Translations under genes and position numbers: made by a program
The notes under the pieces: model-generated
What the model was told of the DNA's origin: nothing
Databases searched by the model: none
The model's input: the letters and a program-made list of their open reading frames with translations, nothing else
Part shown: one piece after another, positions 1 through 8,946 of the stretch
Numbering within the stretch: the stretch's first letter is position 1
How the letters are laid out: the number at the start of each line of letters is the position of its first letter
Assembly (NCBI RefSeq): GCF_038069655.2
Contig: NZ_CP150951.2
Location: 2,630,001-2,694,000, forward strand
Length of the DNA: 64,000 nt
Reading direction: 5' to 3'
From: Yoonia sp. BS5-3
GTDB lineage: Bacteria > Pseudomonadota > Alphaproteobacteria > Rhodobacterales > Rhodobacteraceae

Positions 1-1071
1 CGGCTCAAAGGACGCAGGTGTGACGCCGGTGATGTCGTTGTCGAGCTCGTCCAGCGTGTAGCCCACGGCCAATTTCGCCGCGATCTTCGCGATGGGAAAG
101 CCAGTGGCCTTGGAGGCCAGCGCGGAGGACCGCGACACGCGCGGGTTCATTTCGATCACGACCATGCGCCCGTCGGCGGGGTTAACCGCCCATTGCACGT
201 TGGACCCGCCGGTTTCCACCCCGATTTCGCGCAGCACGTTGATGCTGTGCGTGCGCATAATCTGATATTCTTTGTCCGTCAGCGTCAGGGCCGGGGCGAC
301 GGTAATGCTGTCGCCGGTGTGCACGCCCATCGGGTCGACGTTTTCGATGGCGCAGACGATGATCGCGTTGTCGGCCTTGTCGCGCACGACCTCCATCTCA
401 AACTCTTTCCAACCCAGCAGGCTTTCGTCGACGAGGATTTGGCCGACGGGTGAGGCATCCATGCCCGAGCGGCAGAAGAACTCGTATTCTTCGCGGTTAT
501 AGGCCACGCCGCCGCCGGTGCCGCCGAGGGTAAAGGCGGGGCGGATGATCGCAGGCAGGCCGATTTCCTCCAGCGCTTCCAAAGCGATTTTGACGCCTGC
601 GTCCAGATCGCCATCGGGTGCGGTCACAATGGTGGCCTTGGGGTTTTCGATGCCGAGGCGGTCCATGGCTTCGCGGAACAGCTTGCGATCCTCGGCCATT
701 TCAATGGCTTCGCGCTTGGCCCCGATCATTTCGACGTTGAACTTTTCCAAAACGCCCATGTCGGCAAGCGCCAGTGATGTGTTCAGACCGGTCTGACCGC
801 CCATTGTGGGCAGCAGCGCATCGGGGCGTTCCTTTTCGATGATCTTGGCGACGACCTCGGGCGTGATCGGCTCAATATAGGTGGCGTCTGCAAGGCCTGG
901 ATCGGTCATGATCGTGGCCGGGTTCGAGTTGACAAGGATGACCCGGTAGCCTTCTTCGCGCAGCGCTTTGCAGGCCTGTGCACCGGAGTAATCAAACTCA
1001 CAGGCTTGCCCGATAATAATTGGGCCCGCGCCGATGATCATGATCGACTGGATATCGCTACGCTTTGGCAT
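1..1071 (-). CDS. carB: Carbamoyl-phosphate synthase large subunit, N-terminal part
   Basis: Makes carbamoyl phosphate from glutamine-derived ammonia, bicarbonate and two ATP, feeding pyrimidine and arginine synthesis in the cytoplasm. The reading frame is open to the left edge of the window, so only about 357 of the roughly 1,100 residues usual for the family are present. The N-terminus reads [20 protein letters not shown] and continues with [12 protein letters not shown] and [17 protein letters not shown], which is the classic CarB start leading into the first ATP-grasp domain. The start is the CAT at 1069-1071. It diverges from aspS across about 190 bp that must hold both promoters. The identification is firm; the C-terminal half lies outside the window. 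Confidence 0.97.
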   Translation of the reverse strand, partial: MPKRSDIQSIMIIGAGPIIIGQACEFDYSGAQACKALREEGYRVILVNSNPATIMTDPGLADATYIEPITPEVVAKIIEKERPDALLPTMGGQTGLNTSLALADMGVLEKFNVEMIGAKREAIEMAEDRKLFREAMDRLGIENPKATIVTAPDGDLDAGVKIALEALEEIGLPAIIRPAFTLGGTGGGVAYNREEYEFFCRSGMDASPVGQILVDESLLGWKEFEMEVVRDKADNAIIVCAIENVDPMGVHTGDSITVAPALTLTDKEYQIMRTHSINVLREIGVETGGSNVQWAVNPADGRMVVIEMNPRVSRSSALASKATGFPIAKIAAKLAVGYTLDELDNDITGVTPASFEP

Positions 1072-1265
1072 GGCAGTGCCCCCTAATATGCAAATTGTTC
1101 TGCGTTATAGGGATGGCGCGTCTGGGTGCAAGCGACGTGGATCAAATTTCTAGAAATTTGATGCCCAGACCTTGCGTATTTTGCGCAGGTTGCAGCAGGA
1201 GGTTGACATGCGGCGGCCAACGGGGTGTATCGGACCGACTGATTGAACCCGTTGAGGATGATAAA

Positions 1266-3119
1266 ATGCACGCCTATCGCAGCCATACCTGTGCCGATCT
1301 GACCGCCGCCAATGTCGGCGATACTGTCCGTTTGTCCGGCTGGGTCAATCGCGTGCGCGATCACGGCGGCATTTTGTTTATCGATTTGCGTGATCATTAC
1401 GGGATTACGCAGGTACTGTGCGATCCGGATTCGGCGGCTTTTGCGGATGTGGAAAAGGTCCGGTCTGAATGGTGTATCCGCATCGATGGCGAGGTGAAGG
1501 CGCGGGACCCGGAACTGGTGAACCCCAAACTGCCCACCGGCGAGGTTGAGGTTTTCATTCGCGGAATTGAAGTTTTGGGTGCGGCCAAGGAACTGCCGCT
1601 GATGGTGTTCGGGGATCAGGAATACCCGGAGGAAACCCGCCTGAAGTACCGCTATCTGGACCTGCGTCGCGAGGCGATGCAGAACAACATGAAGCTGCGT
1701 TCGGACGTGGTGGCAGCCATGCGCCGCCGCATGTGGGACAGCGGGTTCCGCGAATATCAGACCCCCATTATTACGGCGTCTTCGCCGGAGGGCGCGCGCG
1801 ATTTCTTGGTCCCGTCACGCCTGCACCCGGGTAAGTTCTATGCCTTGCCCCAGGCCCCGCAGCAGTTCAAGCAGCTGATCATGGTGTCTGGTTACGACAA
1901 ATACTTCCAGATTGCCCCCTGTTTCCGCGATGAAGATCCGCGTGCTGACAGGTCGCCCACGGATTTTTATCAGCTGGACATGGAGATGTCCTTTGTTGAG
2001 CAGCAGGATGTATTTGACACGATCCAGCCGGTCATAGCCGGGATTTTCGAAGAGTTCGGCGGCGGTCGCAAGGTTGACCAGACGTGGGAGCAAATTTCCT
2101 ATCGCGATGCCGCACTTTGGTACGGCTCTGACAAGCCGGACCTGCGCAACCCTATTAAAATGCAAGTGGTCTCTGACCACTTCCGCGGTTCTGGCTTTGC
2201 GATTTTCGCAAAGCTGTTGGAGCAAGAGGGCACCGAGGTGCGCGCCATTCCCGCCCCAACCGGTGGATCACGCAAATTTTGTGACCGGATGAACAGTTTT
2301 GCGCAAAAAGAAGGGTTGCCCGGCATGGGCTATATCTTCTGGCGTGAAAAGACCGCTGATGCGGTCGCCCAAGAGCTGGGTATTTCCGTGAAAGAGGCTC
2401 AGGCCAAGTTGAAATCTGGCGAGGTCGCAGGTGGCATGGAAGCCGCCGGTCCGCTGGCCAAGAACATTGGCCCCGAGCGTACCGAAGCCATTCGCCAGCA
2501 GCTGGGTCTGGGTCTGGGTGATGCGGCGTTTTTCCTGGGCGGCAAGCCGAAGGCCTTTGAACCTGTGGCGGGCCGTGCCCGGAATGTGATTGGCGAGGAA
2601 TTGGGTCTGACCGATCTGAACCGCTTTGCCTTTGCCTGGATCGTGGATTTCCCGATTTACGAGCAGGATGAGGAAACCGGCAAGATCGATTTTGAACACA
2701 ACCCGTTCTCCATGCCCCAAGGTGGGATGGAGGCCCTGCAAGGCGATCCGCTGAAGGTCCTTGGTTACCAGTATGATCTGGCCTGTAACGGGTATGAGCT
2801 GGTGTCGGGCGCCATTCGGAACCACCGCCCCGAGATCATGTTCAAGGCCTTTGAAATTGCCGGTTACGGCGAAGATGAGGTGAACAAGCGCTTTGGCGGC
2901 ATGGTCAATGCGTTCCAATATGGCGCGCCGCCTCATGGTGGCTGTGCTGCGGGTATTGATCGGATCGTGATGTTGCTGGCCGATGCGTCGAATATTCGCG
3001 AGGTCATCATGTTCCCGATGAACCAACGTGCGGAAGATTTGATGATGGACGCCCCGTCAGAGCCGCAAAATGAACAATTGCGCGAGCTGCGCTTGCGCGT
3101 GTTGCCGCCCGAAAACTGA
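1266..3119 (+). CDS. aspS: Aspartyl-tRNA synthetase
   Basis: Charges tRNA-Asp, and in many alphaproteobacteria also tRNA-Asn. The frame is open upstream, but I chose the ATG at 1266 because the protein then starts [20 protein letters not shown], the normal AspRS N-terminus, just after a GAGGATG-type ribosome site. It has 617 residues: an OB-fold anticodon domain ([15 protein letters not shown]), class II motif 2 ([19 protein letters not shown]), the bacterial GAD insertion in the middle, and motif 3 (GIDRIVML) near the end. The stop overlaps the ATG of the next gene (TGATG). Whether it is discriminating or not cannot be told from sequence alone. Confidence 0.97.
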   Translation: MHAYRSHTCADLTAANVGDTVRLSGWVNRVRDHGGILFIDLRDHYGITQVLCDPDSAAFADVEKVRSEWCIRIDGEVKARDPELVNPKLPTGEVEVFIRGIEVLGAAKELPLMVFGDQEYPEETRLKYRYLDLRREAMQNNMKLRSDVVAAMRRRMWDSGFREYQTPIITASSPEGARDFLVPSRLHPGKFYALPQAPQQFKQLIMVSGYDKYFQIAPCFRDEDPRADRSPTDFYQLDMEMSFVEQQDVFDTIQPVIAGIFEEFGGGRKVDQTWEQISYRDAALWYGSDKPDLRNPIKMQVVSDHFRGSGFAIFAKLLEQEGTEVRAIPAPTGGSRKFCDRMNSFAQKEGLPGMGYIFWREKTADAVAQELGISVKEAQAKLKSGEVAGGMEAAGPLAKNIGPERTEAIRQQLGLGLGDAAFFLGGKPKAFEPVAGRARNVIGEELGLTDLNRFAFAWIVDFPIYEQDEETGKIDFEHNPFSMPQGGMEALQGDPLKVLGYQYDLACNGYELVSGAIRNHRPEIMFKAFEIAGYGEDEVNKRFGGMVNAFQYGAPPHGGCAAGIDRIVMLLADASNIREVIMFPMNQRAEDLMMDAPSEPQNEQLRELRLRVLPPEN

Positions 3120-3604
3120 TGTATCAGGCGGCGGTTCCCGTTGTCCGGCAAGCGCTTGATCAGGCGCTTGTCTTGCTGGATCATGCGACGCCGGATCAAC
3201 TGGCCGCGCGGCTGCATCCCAACATGTTCGACTGTGCGACCCAGTTTCAATTGGTCGCCGGTTTTGCCTTGCGTGCAACTTTCCCGCTTGTCGGGCGGGA
3301 CGTTCCAGAGCTCAGCTCTGGAAAAGATGCGCCTGCGCTGAGGGATGCTTTGCTGCGCGCCCAGGCAGAAGTGTCGGCATTGACCCCTGCGGATTTTGCA
3401 GAAGCCGGCAAGCGCCGAATTCAGCATCGGGCCGGGTTTGCCGATCTGGATCAATCGGGCACCGCGTATTTACAGCATTTTGCGCTTCCAAATCTTTGGT
3501 TTCACTTATCCATGGCCTTTGCCATCCTCCGCGCAGAAGGTGCCCTCGTTGGCAAAGCTGAATTTGATGGCTTGCATCGCTACCCGGAAGGTTTTTCCTG
3601 GTAG
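3119..3604 (+). CDS. DUF1993 family protein
   Basis: A 161-residue protein matching the DUF1993 family, which has a DinB/YfiT-like helical bundle fold and no established function. Visible family features are the N-terminal long helix, the FDCATQFQLVAGFALRATFPL segment around residues 37-57, and the C-terminal NLWFHLSMAFAILRAEGA segment ending in GLHRYPEGF. It has no signal peptide and is probably cytoplasmic. The ATG overlaps the aspS stop by one base, so it is probably translationally coupled to aspS, with no evident functional link. The family assignment is from memory of these motifs. Confidence 0.8.
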   Translation: MYQAAVPVVRQALDQALVLLDHATPDQLAARLHPNMFDCATQFQLVAGFALRATFPLVGRDVPELSSGKDAPALRDALLRAQAEVSALTPADFAEAGKRRIQHRAGFADLDQSGTAYLQHFALPNLWFHLSMAFAILRAEGALVGKAEFDGLHRYPEGFSW

Positions 3605-3644
3605 CGGGCAATGATTTGCCCAAAAGGCCACATCTTCGGACCCT

Positions 3645-4358
3645 TTACAGTGGACCGGCAGCCGCGATCCGTGTGTTCACCAGTTCAGATAACGCATCCA
3701 TATCTGGTTTCACACTCGTACCATCGGTCCGGGACTTCATCAGATCGCGGACGGCTTGGTTTAGATCATCGTCCCGCGCGCTGCGGGCGATGCCGCCTAG
3801 AAACTGCGTGACATATTCAATGTCACAGCTTTCATCGTCGCGCAGAACCTGGGCGATATGGTTAAGATCATCCTGATAGGCAACATCATCAGGTTTGACC
3901 GTTTCGTCTTGCAAAAGACGCGGCCCGGGGGGTTGTCGGTCTTGCGGCAGATGCGCCAGAATGGCGTGCTGGAACGCGGCGAGATTGCTGATGGGCTTGG
4001 CGATAAATCCATCAGCACCTGCAGCGATGACCGCATCTTCGGTGCTGGGTTCGCCACTGATCCCCAAAATCACATCAATACGCGGTGCAGCCGAAGCCAG
4101 AGCCTCAATCAATGCCAACCCGGACCCATCCGGGAGCCCCACATCGATCAATGCGACGGTTGGCCTATAGACGGCCAAATGCCGTTTGGCGGTTTCCAGG
4201 CTATCGGCCCGTCTGATCCGCGCCCCCGACCGCAGGCACATCAGGCGCACGGCCTCGCTTGCGTAGCGGCTGTCTTCGACAACCAAAACCGTCACCCCGA
4301 GCAATGGTCGACGCGCGGTTGGCGCCTGTATTGGCATCATGCTTGATAATGCATCCAT
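3645..4358 (-). CDS. Orphan response regulator with REC domain and unassigned C-terminal region
   Basis: A CheY-like receiver occupies about residues 20-140: acidic pair E28/D29 (VVEDS), phospho-acceptor D72 (ALIDVGLPDGSG), S101 in GISG and K121 in FIAKP. The remaining C-terminal stretch of about 100 residues shows no DNA-binding motif I recognise and carries helix-like segments such as DLNQAVRDLMKSR. I chose the ATG at 4358, although an upstream in-frame start exists at 4403, because a good AGAAGGGGG ribosome site precedes it. No histidine kinase is adjacent. It diverges from the methylmalonyl-CoA epimerase gene. The output function is unknown; signalling by protein interaction is likely. 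Confidence 0.85.
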   Translation of the reverse strand: MDALSSMMPIQAPTARRPLLGVTVLVVEDSRYASEAVRLMCLRSGARIRRADSLETAKRHLAVYRPTVALIDVGLPDGSGLALIEALASAAPRIDVILGISGEPSTEDAVIAAGADGFIAKPISNLAAFQHAILAHLPQDRQPPGPRLLQDETVKPDDVAYQDDLNHIAQVLRDDESCDIEYVTQFLGGIARSARDDDLNQAVRDLMKSRTDGTSVKPDMDALSELVNTRIAAAGPL

Positions 4359-4485
4359 GGCGATTCCCCCTTCTGGGTTTGCAGCTGGAAGCATTGAAAC
4401 CATCTCAAGGTGAACAGAACCTTAAATCGAACGCACGTTGCAGCTTTTTCCAAGGCAGGTCATAACCCGCCCGAGGAGAAATGCT

Positions 4486-4890
4486 ATGATTGGTCGCCTT
4501 AACCATGTTGCCATTGCCGTGCCTGACTTGGAGGCGGCAAGTGCGCAATACCGTACGATGCTAGGCGCTGATGTCGGCCCGCCGCAGGATGAGCCGGACC
4601 ATGGGGTCACTGTCGTATTTATCACGTTGCCCAACACCAAGATTGAGCTTCTCTATCCGCTGGGTGCGGGGTCTCCGATCCACGGATTTTTAGCTAAAAA
4701 TCCGGCTGGCGGCATCCATCACATCTGTTACGAGGTTGATGATCTCCTGGCTGCCCGCGATCATCTATTGGCGGAAGGCGCACGGGTTCTGGGCGACGGT
4801 GCGCCCAAGATTGGCGCCCACGGCAAGCCGGTTCTGTTTCTGCATCCCAAGGATTTCAATGGATGCCTGATTGAGCTTGAACAAGTTTGA
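4486..4890 (+). CDS. mce: Methylmalonyl-CoA epimerase
   Basis: Interconverts the (R) and (S) forms of methylmalonyl-CoA in propionyl-CoA catabolism and the ethylmalonyl-CoA pathway. It has 134 residues with a glyoxalase/VOC fold in two repeats. The likely metal ligands are H7 (RLNHVAIAV), a histidine of the HH pair at 78-79 (IHHICYEV) and E130 near the end (CLIELEQV). The KIGAHGKPVLFLHPKDFNG stretch is typical of the family. The ATG at 4486 is preceded by GAGGAG. The DUF1467 gene follows on the same strand, an arrangement known from alphaproteobacteria. A mutase gene is not in the window. Confidence 0.94.
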   Translation: MIGRLNHVAIAVPDLEAASAQYRTMLGADVGPPQDEPDHGVTVVFITLPNTKIELLYPLGAGSPIHGFLAKNPAGGIHHICYEVDDLLAARDHLLAEGARVLGDGAPKIGAHGKPVLFLHPKDFNGCLIELEQV

Positions 4891-4954
4891 CACCTTGCCC
4901 CGCGGCGCAACCGGCGTATGTAAGCTGTATTGGTTGATCTAAAGGAGTGCCCTG

Positions 4955-5242
4955 ATGGGACCCGTTTCAGCACTTGTTCTATTTGCCGTCGTCTGGGCGA
5001 TGGTGTTTTTCATCGTGCTGCCTTTGCACATGACCTCGCAAGGGGACACGGGCGAGGTGGTTCCCGGCACCCATGCCTCGGCCCCAGCGGATGCGCAGAT
5101 CGGGCGCAAGGCCAAGATCACAACCATGTGGGCTTTGCCGATTTGGGCCGTGATCGCAGGCACGATCCTTTCGGGCGTCATCACTGTGCGCGATATCGAT
5201 TGGTTCGACCGGATGTCGACCCCGGCGATCAGCGCTGATTGA
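4955..5242 (+). CDS. DUF1467 small membrane protein
   Basis: A 95-residue protein with two hydrophobic segments, about residues 5-24 (ALVLFAVVWAMVFFIVLPLH) and 58-77 (MWALPIWAVIAGTILSGVIT), joined by a soluble loop rich in Gly, Thr and Ala. This is the DUF1467 pattern, found in alphaproteobacteria next to methylmalonyl-CoA epimerase as it is here, 64 bp downstream. The function is unknown. AAAGGAG lies upstream of the ATG. The 3' end overlaps the convergent CysZ-like gene by 14 bp. Confidence 0.88.
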   Translation: MGPVSALVLFAVVWAMVFFIVLPLHMTSQGDTGEVVPGTHASAPADAQIGRKAKITTMWALPIWAVIAGTILSGVITVRDIDWFDRMSTPAISAD

Positions 5243-5918
5243 TCTGATGATAAAGATGGGTGAAGGTCGCAGCACCCAAGATCGGGATCACCAAGTTGAT
5301 AAGCGGAAATGAGAGCGGCACGGCCATCAGACATCCGGCCAACCAGATCTTCCCCCGGTGCTTTTTGCGCATCTCGCGCGCGGCATCCCGCCCGATCCGC
5401 CGCATCGCGGCCAGTTGAAAATATTCCTGTCCCAGCAAATAGCCGTTGAGCCCATAAAAGATGAACACGGCCGCAAAGGGCAGCGCAAGATAAAGCCCAA
5501 AAGCCAAGATATTGGCGCCCAGTAACACGCCGAGAAAATTGACCGTATCCCGCAGCCCGTCGCCAAAGCTGATCCCGGGGACGTCCGGCAGATGTGGGAA
5601 GTGCTTATCTTCCACTGCCTGGGCGACCTCATCAAGAAAAAGCGATGTGATCGCCGATGCGACCGGGACCATCAAAAAGATCGATAAAACGATCATCATC
5701 AGAAATGATCCAACGCCCAGAAGATCACCCAGCCAGGTGATTTCGCCGACGATGGGCAGGCTGATCGGCTCTTGGATGAGCCATGTGATCAGTTGCAAAA
5801 GACCTGCATAAACACCGATCAACAGCGCAATGGTTAAACCGATGCCGCGCCAAAGGACGCGGCGAAATCGGCGGTCGGGCAGCTGTGCAAGCGCTTTGAA
5901 AAATGCGGATAGGATCAC
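5229..5918 (-). CDS. EI24/CysZ-like integral membrane protein
   Basis: 229 residues with about four to five hydrophobic segments (residues near 25-48, 65-90, 130-160 and 190-220). The order and motifs fit the EI24 domain family, which includes the sulfate permease CysZ: FLDEVAQAVEDKHFP after the second segment, then FGDGLRDTVNFLGVLLGANI, then GLNGYLLGQEYFQLAAMRR. Sulfate transport is possible, but no sulfate genes are nearby, so I leave the substrate open. Its ATG overlaps the stop of the upstream nitroreductase gene (5915-5918), indicating a two-gene operon. Confidence 0.85.
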   Translation of the reverse strand: MILSAFFKALAQLPDRRFRRVLWRGIGLTIALLIGVYAGLLQLITWLIQEPISLPIVGEITWLGDLLGVGSFLMMIVLSIFLMVPVASAITSLFLDEVAQAVEDKHFPHLPDVPGISFGDGLRDTVNFLGVLLGANILAFGLYLALPFAAVFIFYGLNGYLLGQEYFQLAAMRRIGRDAAREMRKKHRGKIWLAGCLMAVPLSFPLINLVIPILGAATFTHLYHQINQR

Positions 5919-6493
5919 GCGTCAACCCATGTGGTGATGGCTGCCAAATCGGGCCGTGGCCGTTCGGGCGGGGCGCTTTGTTCTGTGCCGAGATGGATGA
6001 AACCGGCGATGTTTTCATGCGGGGCAAGCCCCAGCCCGTCACGGATGAAATCGCGGTCATGGCTGGCCCAACCGGACAGCCAGTTTGCCCCCCAGCCGGC
6101 TGCAAGGGCCGCGTTGAGCAGCGCAAGGCAAACGGCGCCTGCTGAATAGACCTGTTCAATCTGCGGGATCTTTTCCGACGGTTTGGGGCTGCTGACCACC
6201 GCAATGGCCAGATCGGCATTGGCATATTGATCGCGGGCTTTGATGATCTTGTCTGGATCGATTTGCAGGGCCTCGCCGCGTGCGGGGATCAGTTGCGCAA
6301 GCCGGGCCAAAGCGCCCTTTTGCAGAACGATAAAGCGCCAGGGTTCAAGCTTCCCATGATCCGGAGTGCGGGCGGCCGCCGTCAACAGCGTTTCAATCAT
6401 CGCCCGATCCGGCACCGGTGTTGTCAGGGTCTTGGCCGGGCGCGAGCGCCGGGTCATGAGAAATTCAAGCGCGGTGGGGTTCGGTTTGGGCAT
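5915..6493 (-). CDS. Nitroreductase family protein (YdjA-like)
   Basis: FMN-dependent nitroreductase fold of 192 residues, close to the short YdjA type. Supporting motifs are TRRSRPAKTLTTPVP at the N-terminus (FMN phosphate-binding Arg/Ser residues), AARTPDHGKLEPWRFIVL, AVCLALLNAALAAGWGANWLSGWAS and the C-terminal FIHLGTE. The frame is open further upstream, but I chose the ATG at 6493 because GGAG precedes it and the family motif begins shortly after. The physiological substrate is unknown. It is transcribed with the CysZ-like gene. Confidence 0.9.
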   Translation of the reverse strand: MPKPNPTALEFLMTRRSRPAKTLTTPVPDRAMIETLLTAAARTPDHGKLEPWRFIVLQKGALARLAQLIPARGEALQIDPDKIIKARDQYANADLAIAVVSSPKPSEKIPQIEQVYSAGAVCLALLNAALAAGWGANWLSGWASHDRDFIRDGLGLAPHENIAGFIHLGTEQSAPPERPRPDLAAITTWVDA

Positions 6494-6754
6494 GATGGCT
6501 CCTGCAGTTTTGCATCTGTCAGATATGTCGGGGGGCAGGGCAGAACAAGCTTTGCGGCTGGCGGCACATCTTTGATCGTTGGAAAGCTGCCACGATGCGG
6601 CCCAAGCGGCACCGATCAAACGTGTCACCCCAGCAAAAGTACAACACCTGTTGCTGCGTTCAATTTTAGGTTTGCACGAATCGCAAGGGCGGCATAACTG
6701 CGCTGGTGCAGGTCAAAAGACCTTATTCGTAACGCCAACAAAGGAGGGCAACAA

Positions 6755-6799
6755 ATGACCAGTCAGATCGCAACCCTTCGCGGGCGCATCACAACTTAA
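6755..6799 (+). CDS. Candidate 14-codon leader ORF upstream of rtcB2
   Basis: The short frame encodes MTSQIATLRGRITT and stops with TAA. It is preceded by AAGGAGGG at 6741-6748, close to a perfect Shine-Dalgarno, with six bases between it and the ATG. A small hairpin (GTCAG-N4-CTGAC) begins immediately after the stop. The next start codon for rtcB2 is 75 bp further on. No related peptide is known to me. It could be a translated regulatory leader, or chance. It is one of the few recognisable elements in the 380-bp stretch between the nitroreductase and rtcB2; a short inverted repeat (AGGTC-N4-GACCT) lies at 6710-6723. Confidence 0.4.
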   Translation: MTSQIATLRGRITT

Positions 6800-6873
6800 G
6801 TCAGGGACCTGACCTGCTGTGATGATACTGGCCGTTGGCCAATCCAAAATTTACGAACATAGGACCATTTCAC

Positions 6874-8001
6874 ATGGGCAATCCTGCTATGGATGGCGGC
6901 CGGTCTGCATCGCAGACTGGCGCGACCATCACACAATTTTATACATCCGAGGCATGGATCGAAGGCCGGGCTGAGGATCAACTTCATCACGTCAGCACAT
7001 GGGCGGGGGTCAAGCGTATCGCGGCCTTTCCGGACCTTCATCCGGGCAAATATGGCCCGGTGGGCTGTGCCGTGTTAGCGGACCGAATCTATCCGCAATT
7101 GATCGGAAACGACATCGGCTGCGGTATGTCGTTGTTTCAACTTGATCTTCCTGCGCGCAAGCTGAAGCTGGAAAAGGCGGTGCGGCGGATCAGATCGTTG
7201 GGCGATCCAATGGATGGGTCGCAATTTGCGCGTTTGGAACAGCTCGGCCTTCCGGTTGATCGAAGCGCCAATGCGTTGGGGACGATCGGCGGCGGCAATC
7301 ATTTCTGCGAGGTACAGACCATTGCCGAGGTGCAAGAGGGTTGCGATCTGGATCACAGCCTGACATATCTGCTTGTACATTCGGGGTCGCGTGGATTGGG
7401 CGAGGCGACGCTGAATGCCTTGCCTCAGGGGGCGTTCGATGGGCTGATGCCGGGTGGCGTTGATGCGGCTTATTACATCGCAGCGCATGATATCGCCGTA
7501 CAATGGGCCAGATTGAACCGCCAAATTATTGCCGAGCGGGCAGCAGATGCGCTTCGGGCGGATGTCCGGTTGATCAGCGATGTGCCGCACAACATCCTCT
7601 CGGACATTCAAGGTGGCTGGTTGCACCGCAAAGGCGCCGCTATGGCCGCCGATATTGTGCCCGTCGCAGGGTCGCGTGCGACGTCCAGCTATTTGGTTGC
7701 GCCGTTGGGGCTACCAGGCGCTATGGCATCATTGGCCCATGGGGCAGGGCGGCGTTATGATAGGTCTTCGATGCATGGCCGGGTGCGCGGTAAACGCTCT
7801 GATATCGCAGCGATGGAACGGACGCCATTCGGTGGCCGGGTCATCTGTGAAGATAAGGACATGCTGATCGAAGAGGCACCGCAAGCCTATAAATCTGCCG
7901 AAACTGTCCTGTCCGACTTGGAAAGCCTGGGTGTGGCGCGGCGCATCGCGACGTTGAACCCTTTGATCACCTTCAAGAAAACGCGCCGGGGGGATATGTG
8001 A
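6874..8001 (+). CDS. rtcB: RtcB-family RNA ligase, RtcB2 type paired with PrfH
   Basis: A GTP- and Mn-dependent ligase that joins 2',3'-cyclic phosphate and 5'-OH RNA ends. From the ATG at 6874 it has 375 residues and keeps the catalytic set: D80 and C83 (NDIGCGM), N142/H143 (GGGNHFCE), H169 (VHSGSRG), H239 (DVPHN) and the guanylated H289 in HGAGR. A TTG at 6835 is an alternative start, but AGGA at 6861 sets the ATG well. The length and the adjacent prfH (one-base overlap) place it in the RtcB2 group, reported to re-seal 16S rRNA cut in the decoding centre after PrfH clears the stalled ribosome. That role is inferred from the published module. Confidence 0.93.
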   Translation: MGNPAMDGGRSASQTGATITQFYTSEAWIEGRAEDQLHHVSTWAGVKRIAAFPDLHPGKYGPVGCAVLADRIYPQLIGNDIGCGMSLFQLDLPARKLKLEKAVRRIRSLGDPMDGSQFARLEQLGLPVDRSANALGTIGGGNHFCEVQTIAEVQEGCDLDHSLTYLLVHSGSRGLGEATLNALPQGAFDGLMPGGVDAAYYIAAHDIAVQWARLNRQIIAERAADALRADVRLISDVPHNILSDIQGGWLHRKGAAMAADIVPVAGSRATSSYLVAPLGLPGAMASLAHGAGRRYDRSSMHGRVRGKRSDIAAMERTPFGGRVICEDKDMLIEEAPQAYKSAETVLSDLESLGVARRIATLNPLITFKKTRRGDM

Positions 8002-8645
8002 TGCAAAAAGCAGATCACCTTTCATTGCTTGTCACAGCGGGCGATGGTCCGGCTGAATGTAATCAGGCTGTCGGGCATATTCTTGACCGGATGCAGGATG
8101 AGGCCGAGATGTTCGGCCTTAGCTTGTCTGTGCACCGCGCAGAAGGCAAACATGGACCCAGATCGGCCGTTGCCGTTGTCCATGGTCCTGGGCGTCAGGC
8201 ATTCGCGACGTCTTGGGTCGGGACGATCCAGTGGCGCATGCAAAGTCAATTGCGTCAGCATCACAAGCGGGCCAATTGGTTCGTTGGGGTCTTTACGCTT
8301 GCACAGCATCCGGGGCGGGCCGCGGATATCCGGCCTGCGGATGTTACCTTCTCAACCCTGCGTGCCGGTGGTCCCGGCGGGCAGCACCAAAACACAACCG
8401 ATAGTGCCGTGCGCGCAGTGCACAAATCGTCAGGTTTGAGGGTTGTTGTCCGCGAGGCTCGGTCTCAGCACCGCAATAAAGCGTTGGCATTGGAACGGCT
8501 GCAAAGCCTCGCCGATGCACAACAGAGTGCTGACCAGGAGATGCGCAAAAACGATCAGAACAAACTGCATCATGCATTGGAACGCGGTAATCCCGTGCGG
8601 CGATTTGTCGGTGAGCGGTTCAAGGAGGACGTAAGAGACCGGTGA
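8001..8645 (+). CDS. prfH: Peptide chain release factor homolog PrfH
   Basis: A class I release-factor homolog of about 214 residues that lacks the long N-terminal domain of RF1 and RF2. The catalytic GGQ lies in AGGPGGQHQN near residues 122-131, with the following helix (TTDSAVRAVHKSSGLRVVV) as in RF1/RF2, and a basic C-terminus. PrfH is reported to release peptides from ribosomes whose 16S rRNA has been cleaved at the decoding centre, so that RtcB2 can repair them. The ATG at 8001 overlaps the rtcB stop (TGATG); a GTG one codon earlier is also possible. Coupled translation with rtcB is likely. Confidence 0.93.
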   Translation: MQKADHLSLLVTAGDGPAECNQAVGHILDRMQDEAEMFGLSLSVHRAEGKHGPRSAVAVVHGPGRQAFATSWVGTIQWRMQSQLRQHHKRANWFVGVFTLAQHPGRAADIRPADVTFSTLRAGGPGGQHQNTTDSAVRAVHKSSGLRVVVREARSQHRNKALALERLQSLADAQQSADQEMRKNDQNKLHHALERGNPVRRFVGERFKEDVRDR

Positions 8646-8755
8646 TACATCTGCGCGGTCGCGGTCAGAACAGGCTTTCCGCGACCGCAAATATACCAAA
8701 GGCGTGTTTGGGCGCTGGCAATAGCACGCAAATTCAAATGTCTGTTATGGATGAG

Positions 8756-8839
8756 TGGTGGGCGACCCTGGAATCGAACCAGGCGTGCGTCTCCGCGAGG
8801 GAGTTACAGTCCCCTGCCACACCTTGCGGCCTGTCGCCC
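8756..8839 (-). tRNA. tRNA-Tyr (GTA)
   Basis: Read on the minus strand the gene starts GGGCGAC and ends GTCGCCC-A-CCA, a perfect 7-bp acceptor stem with discriminator A and an encoded CCA. The anticodon loop reads ACTGTAACT (anticodon GTA). There is a long variable arm, as expected for a class II tRNA-Tyr, and a GGTTCGATTC T-arm. It is 84 nt long. It diverges from rlmB. Confidence 0.97.
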
Positions 8840-8946
8840 ACTGACGGGCTGATTACCTGCGACCCTTTAGGCCGTCAACCGCAAAAGTAGACCGCGCTTC
8901 ACAGTCTTCGATTTGTCAGGTATCGGCTCGGATATATCCGCCAAAA

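Noticed and set aside
6684..6704. A GG-N10-GC arrangement like a sigma-54 promoter upstream of rtcB2
   Set aside because: Only the GG and GC pairs fit; the flanking consensus bases do not, and no RtcR-type activator is present.
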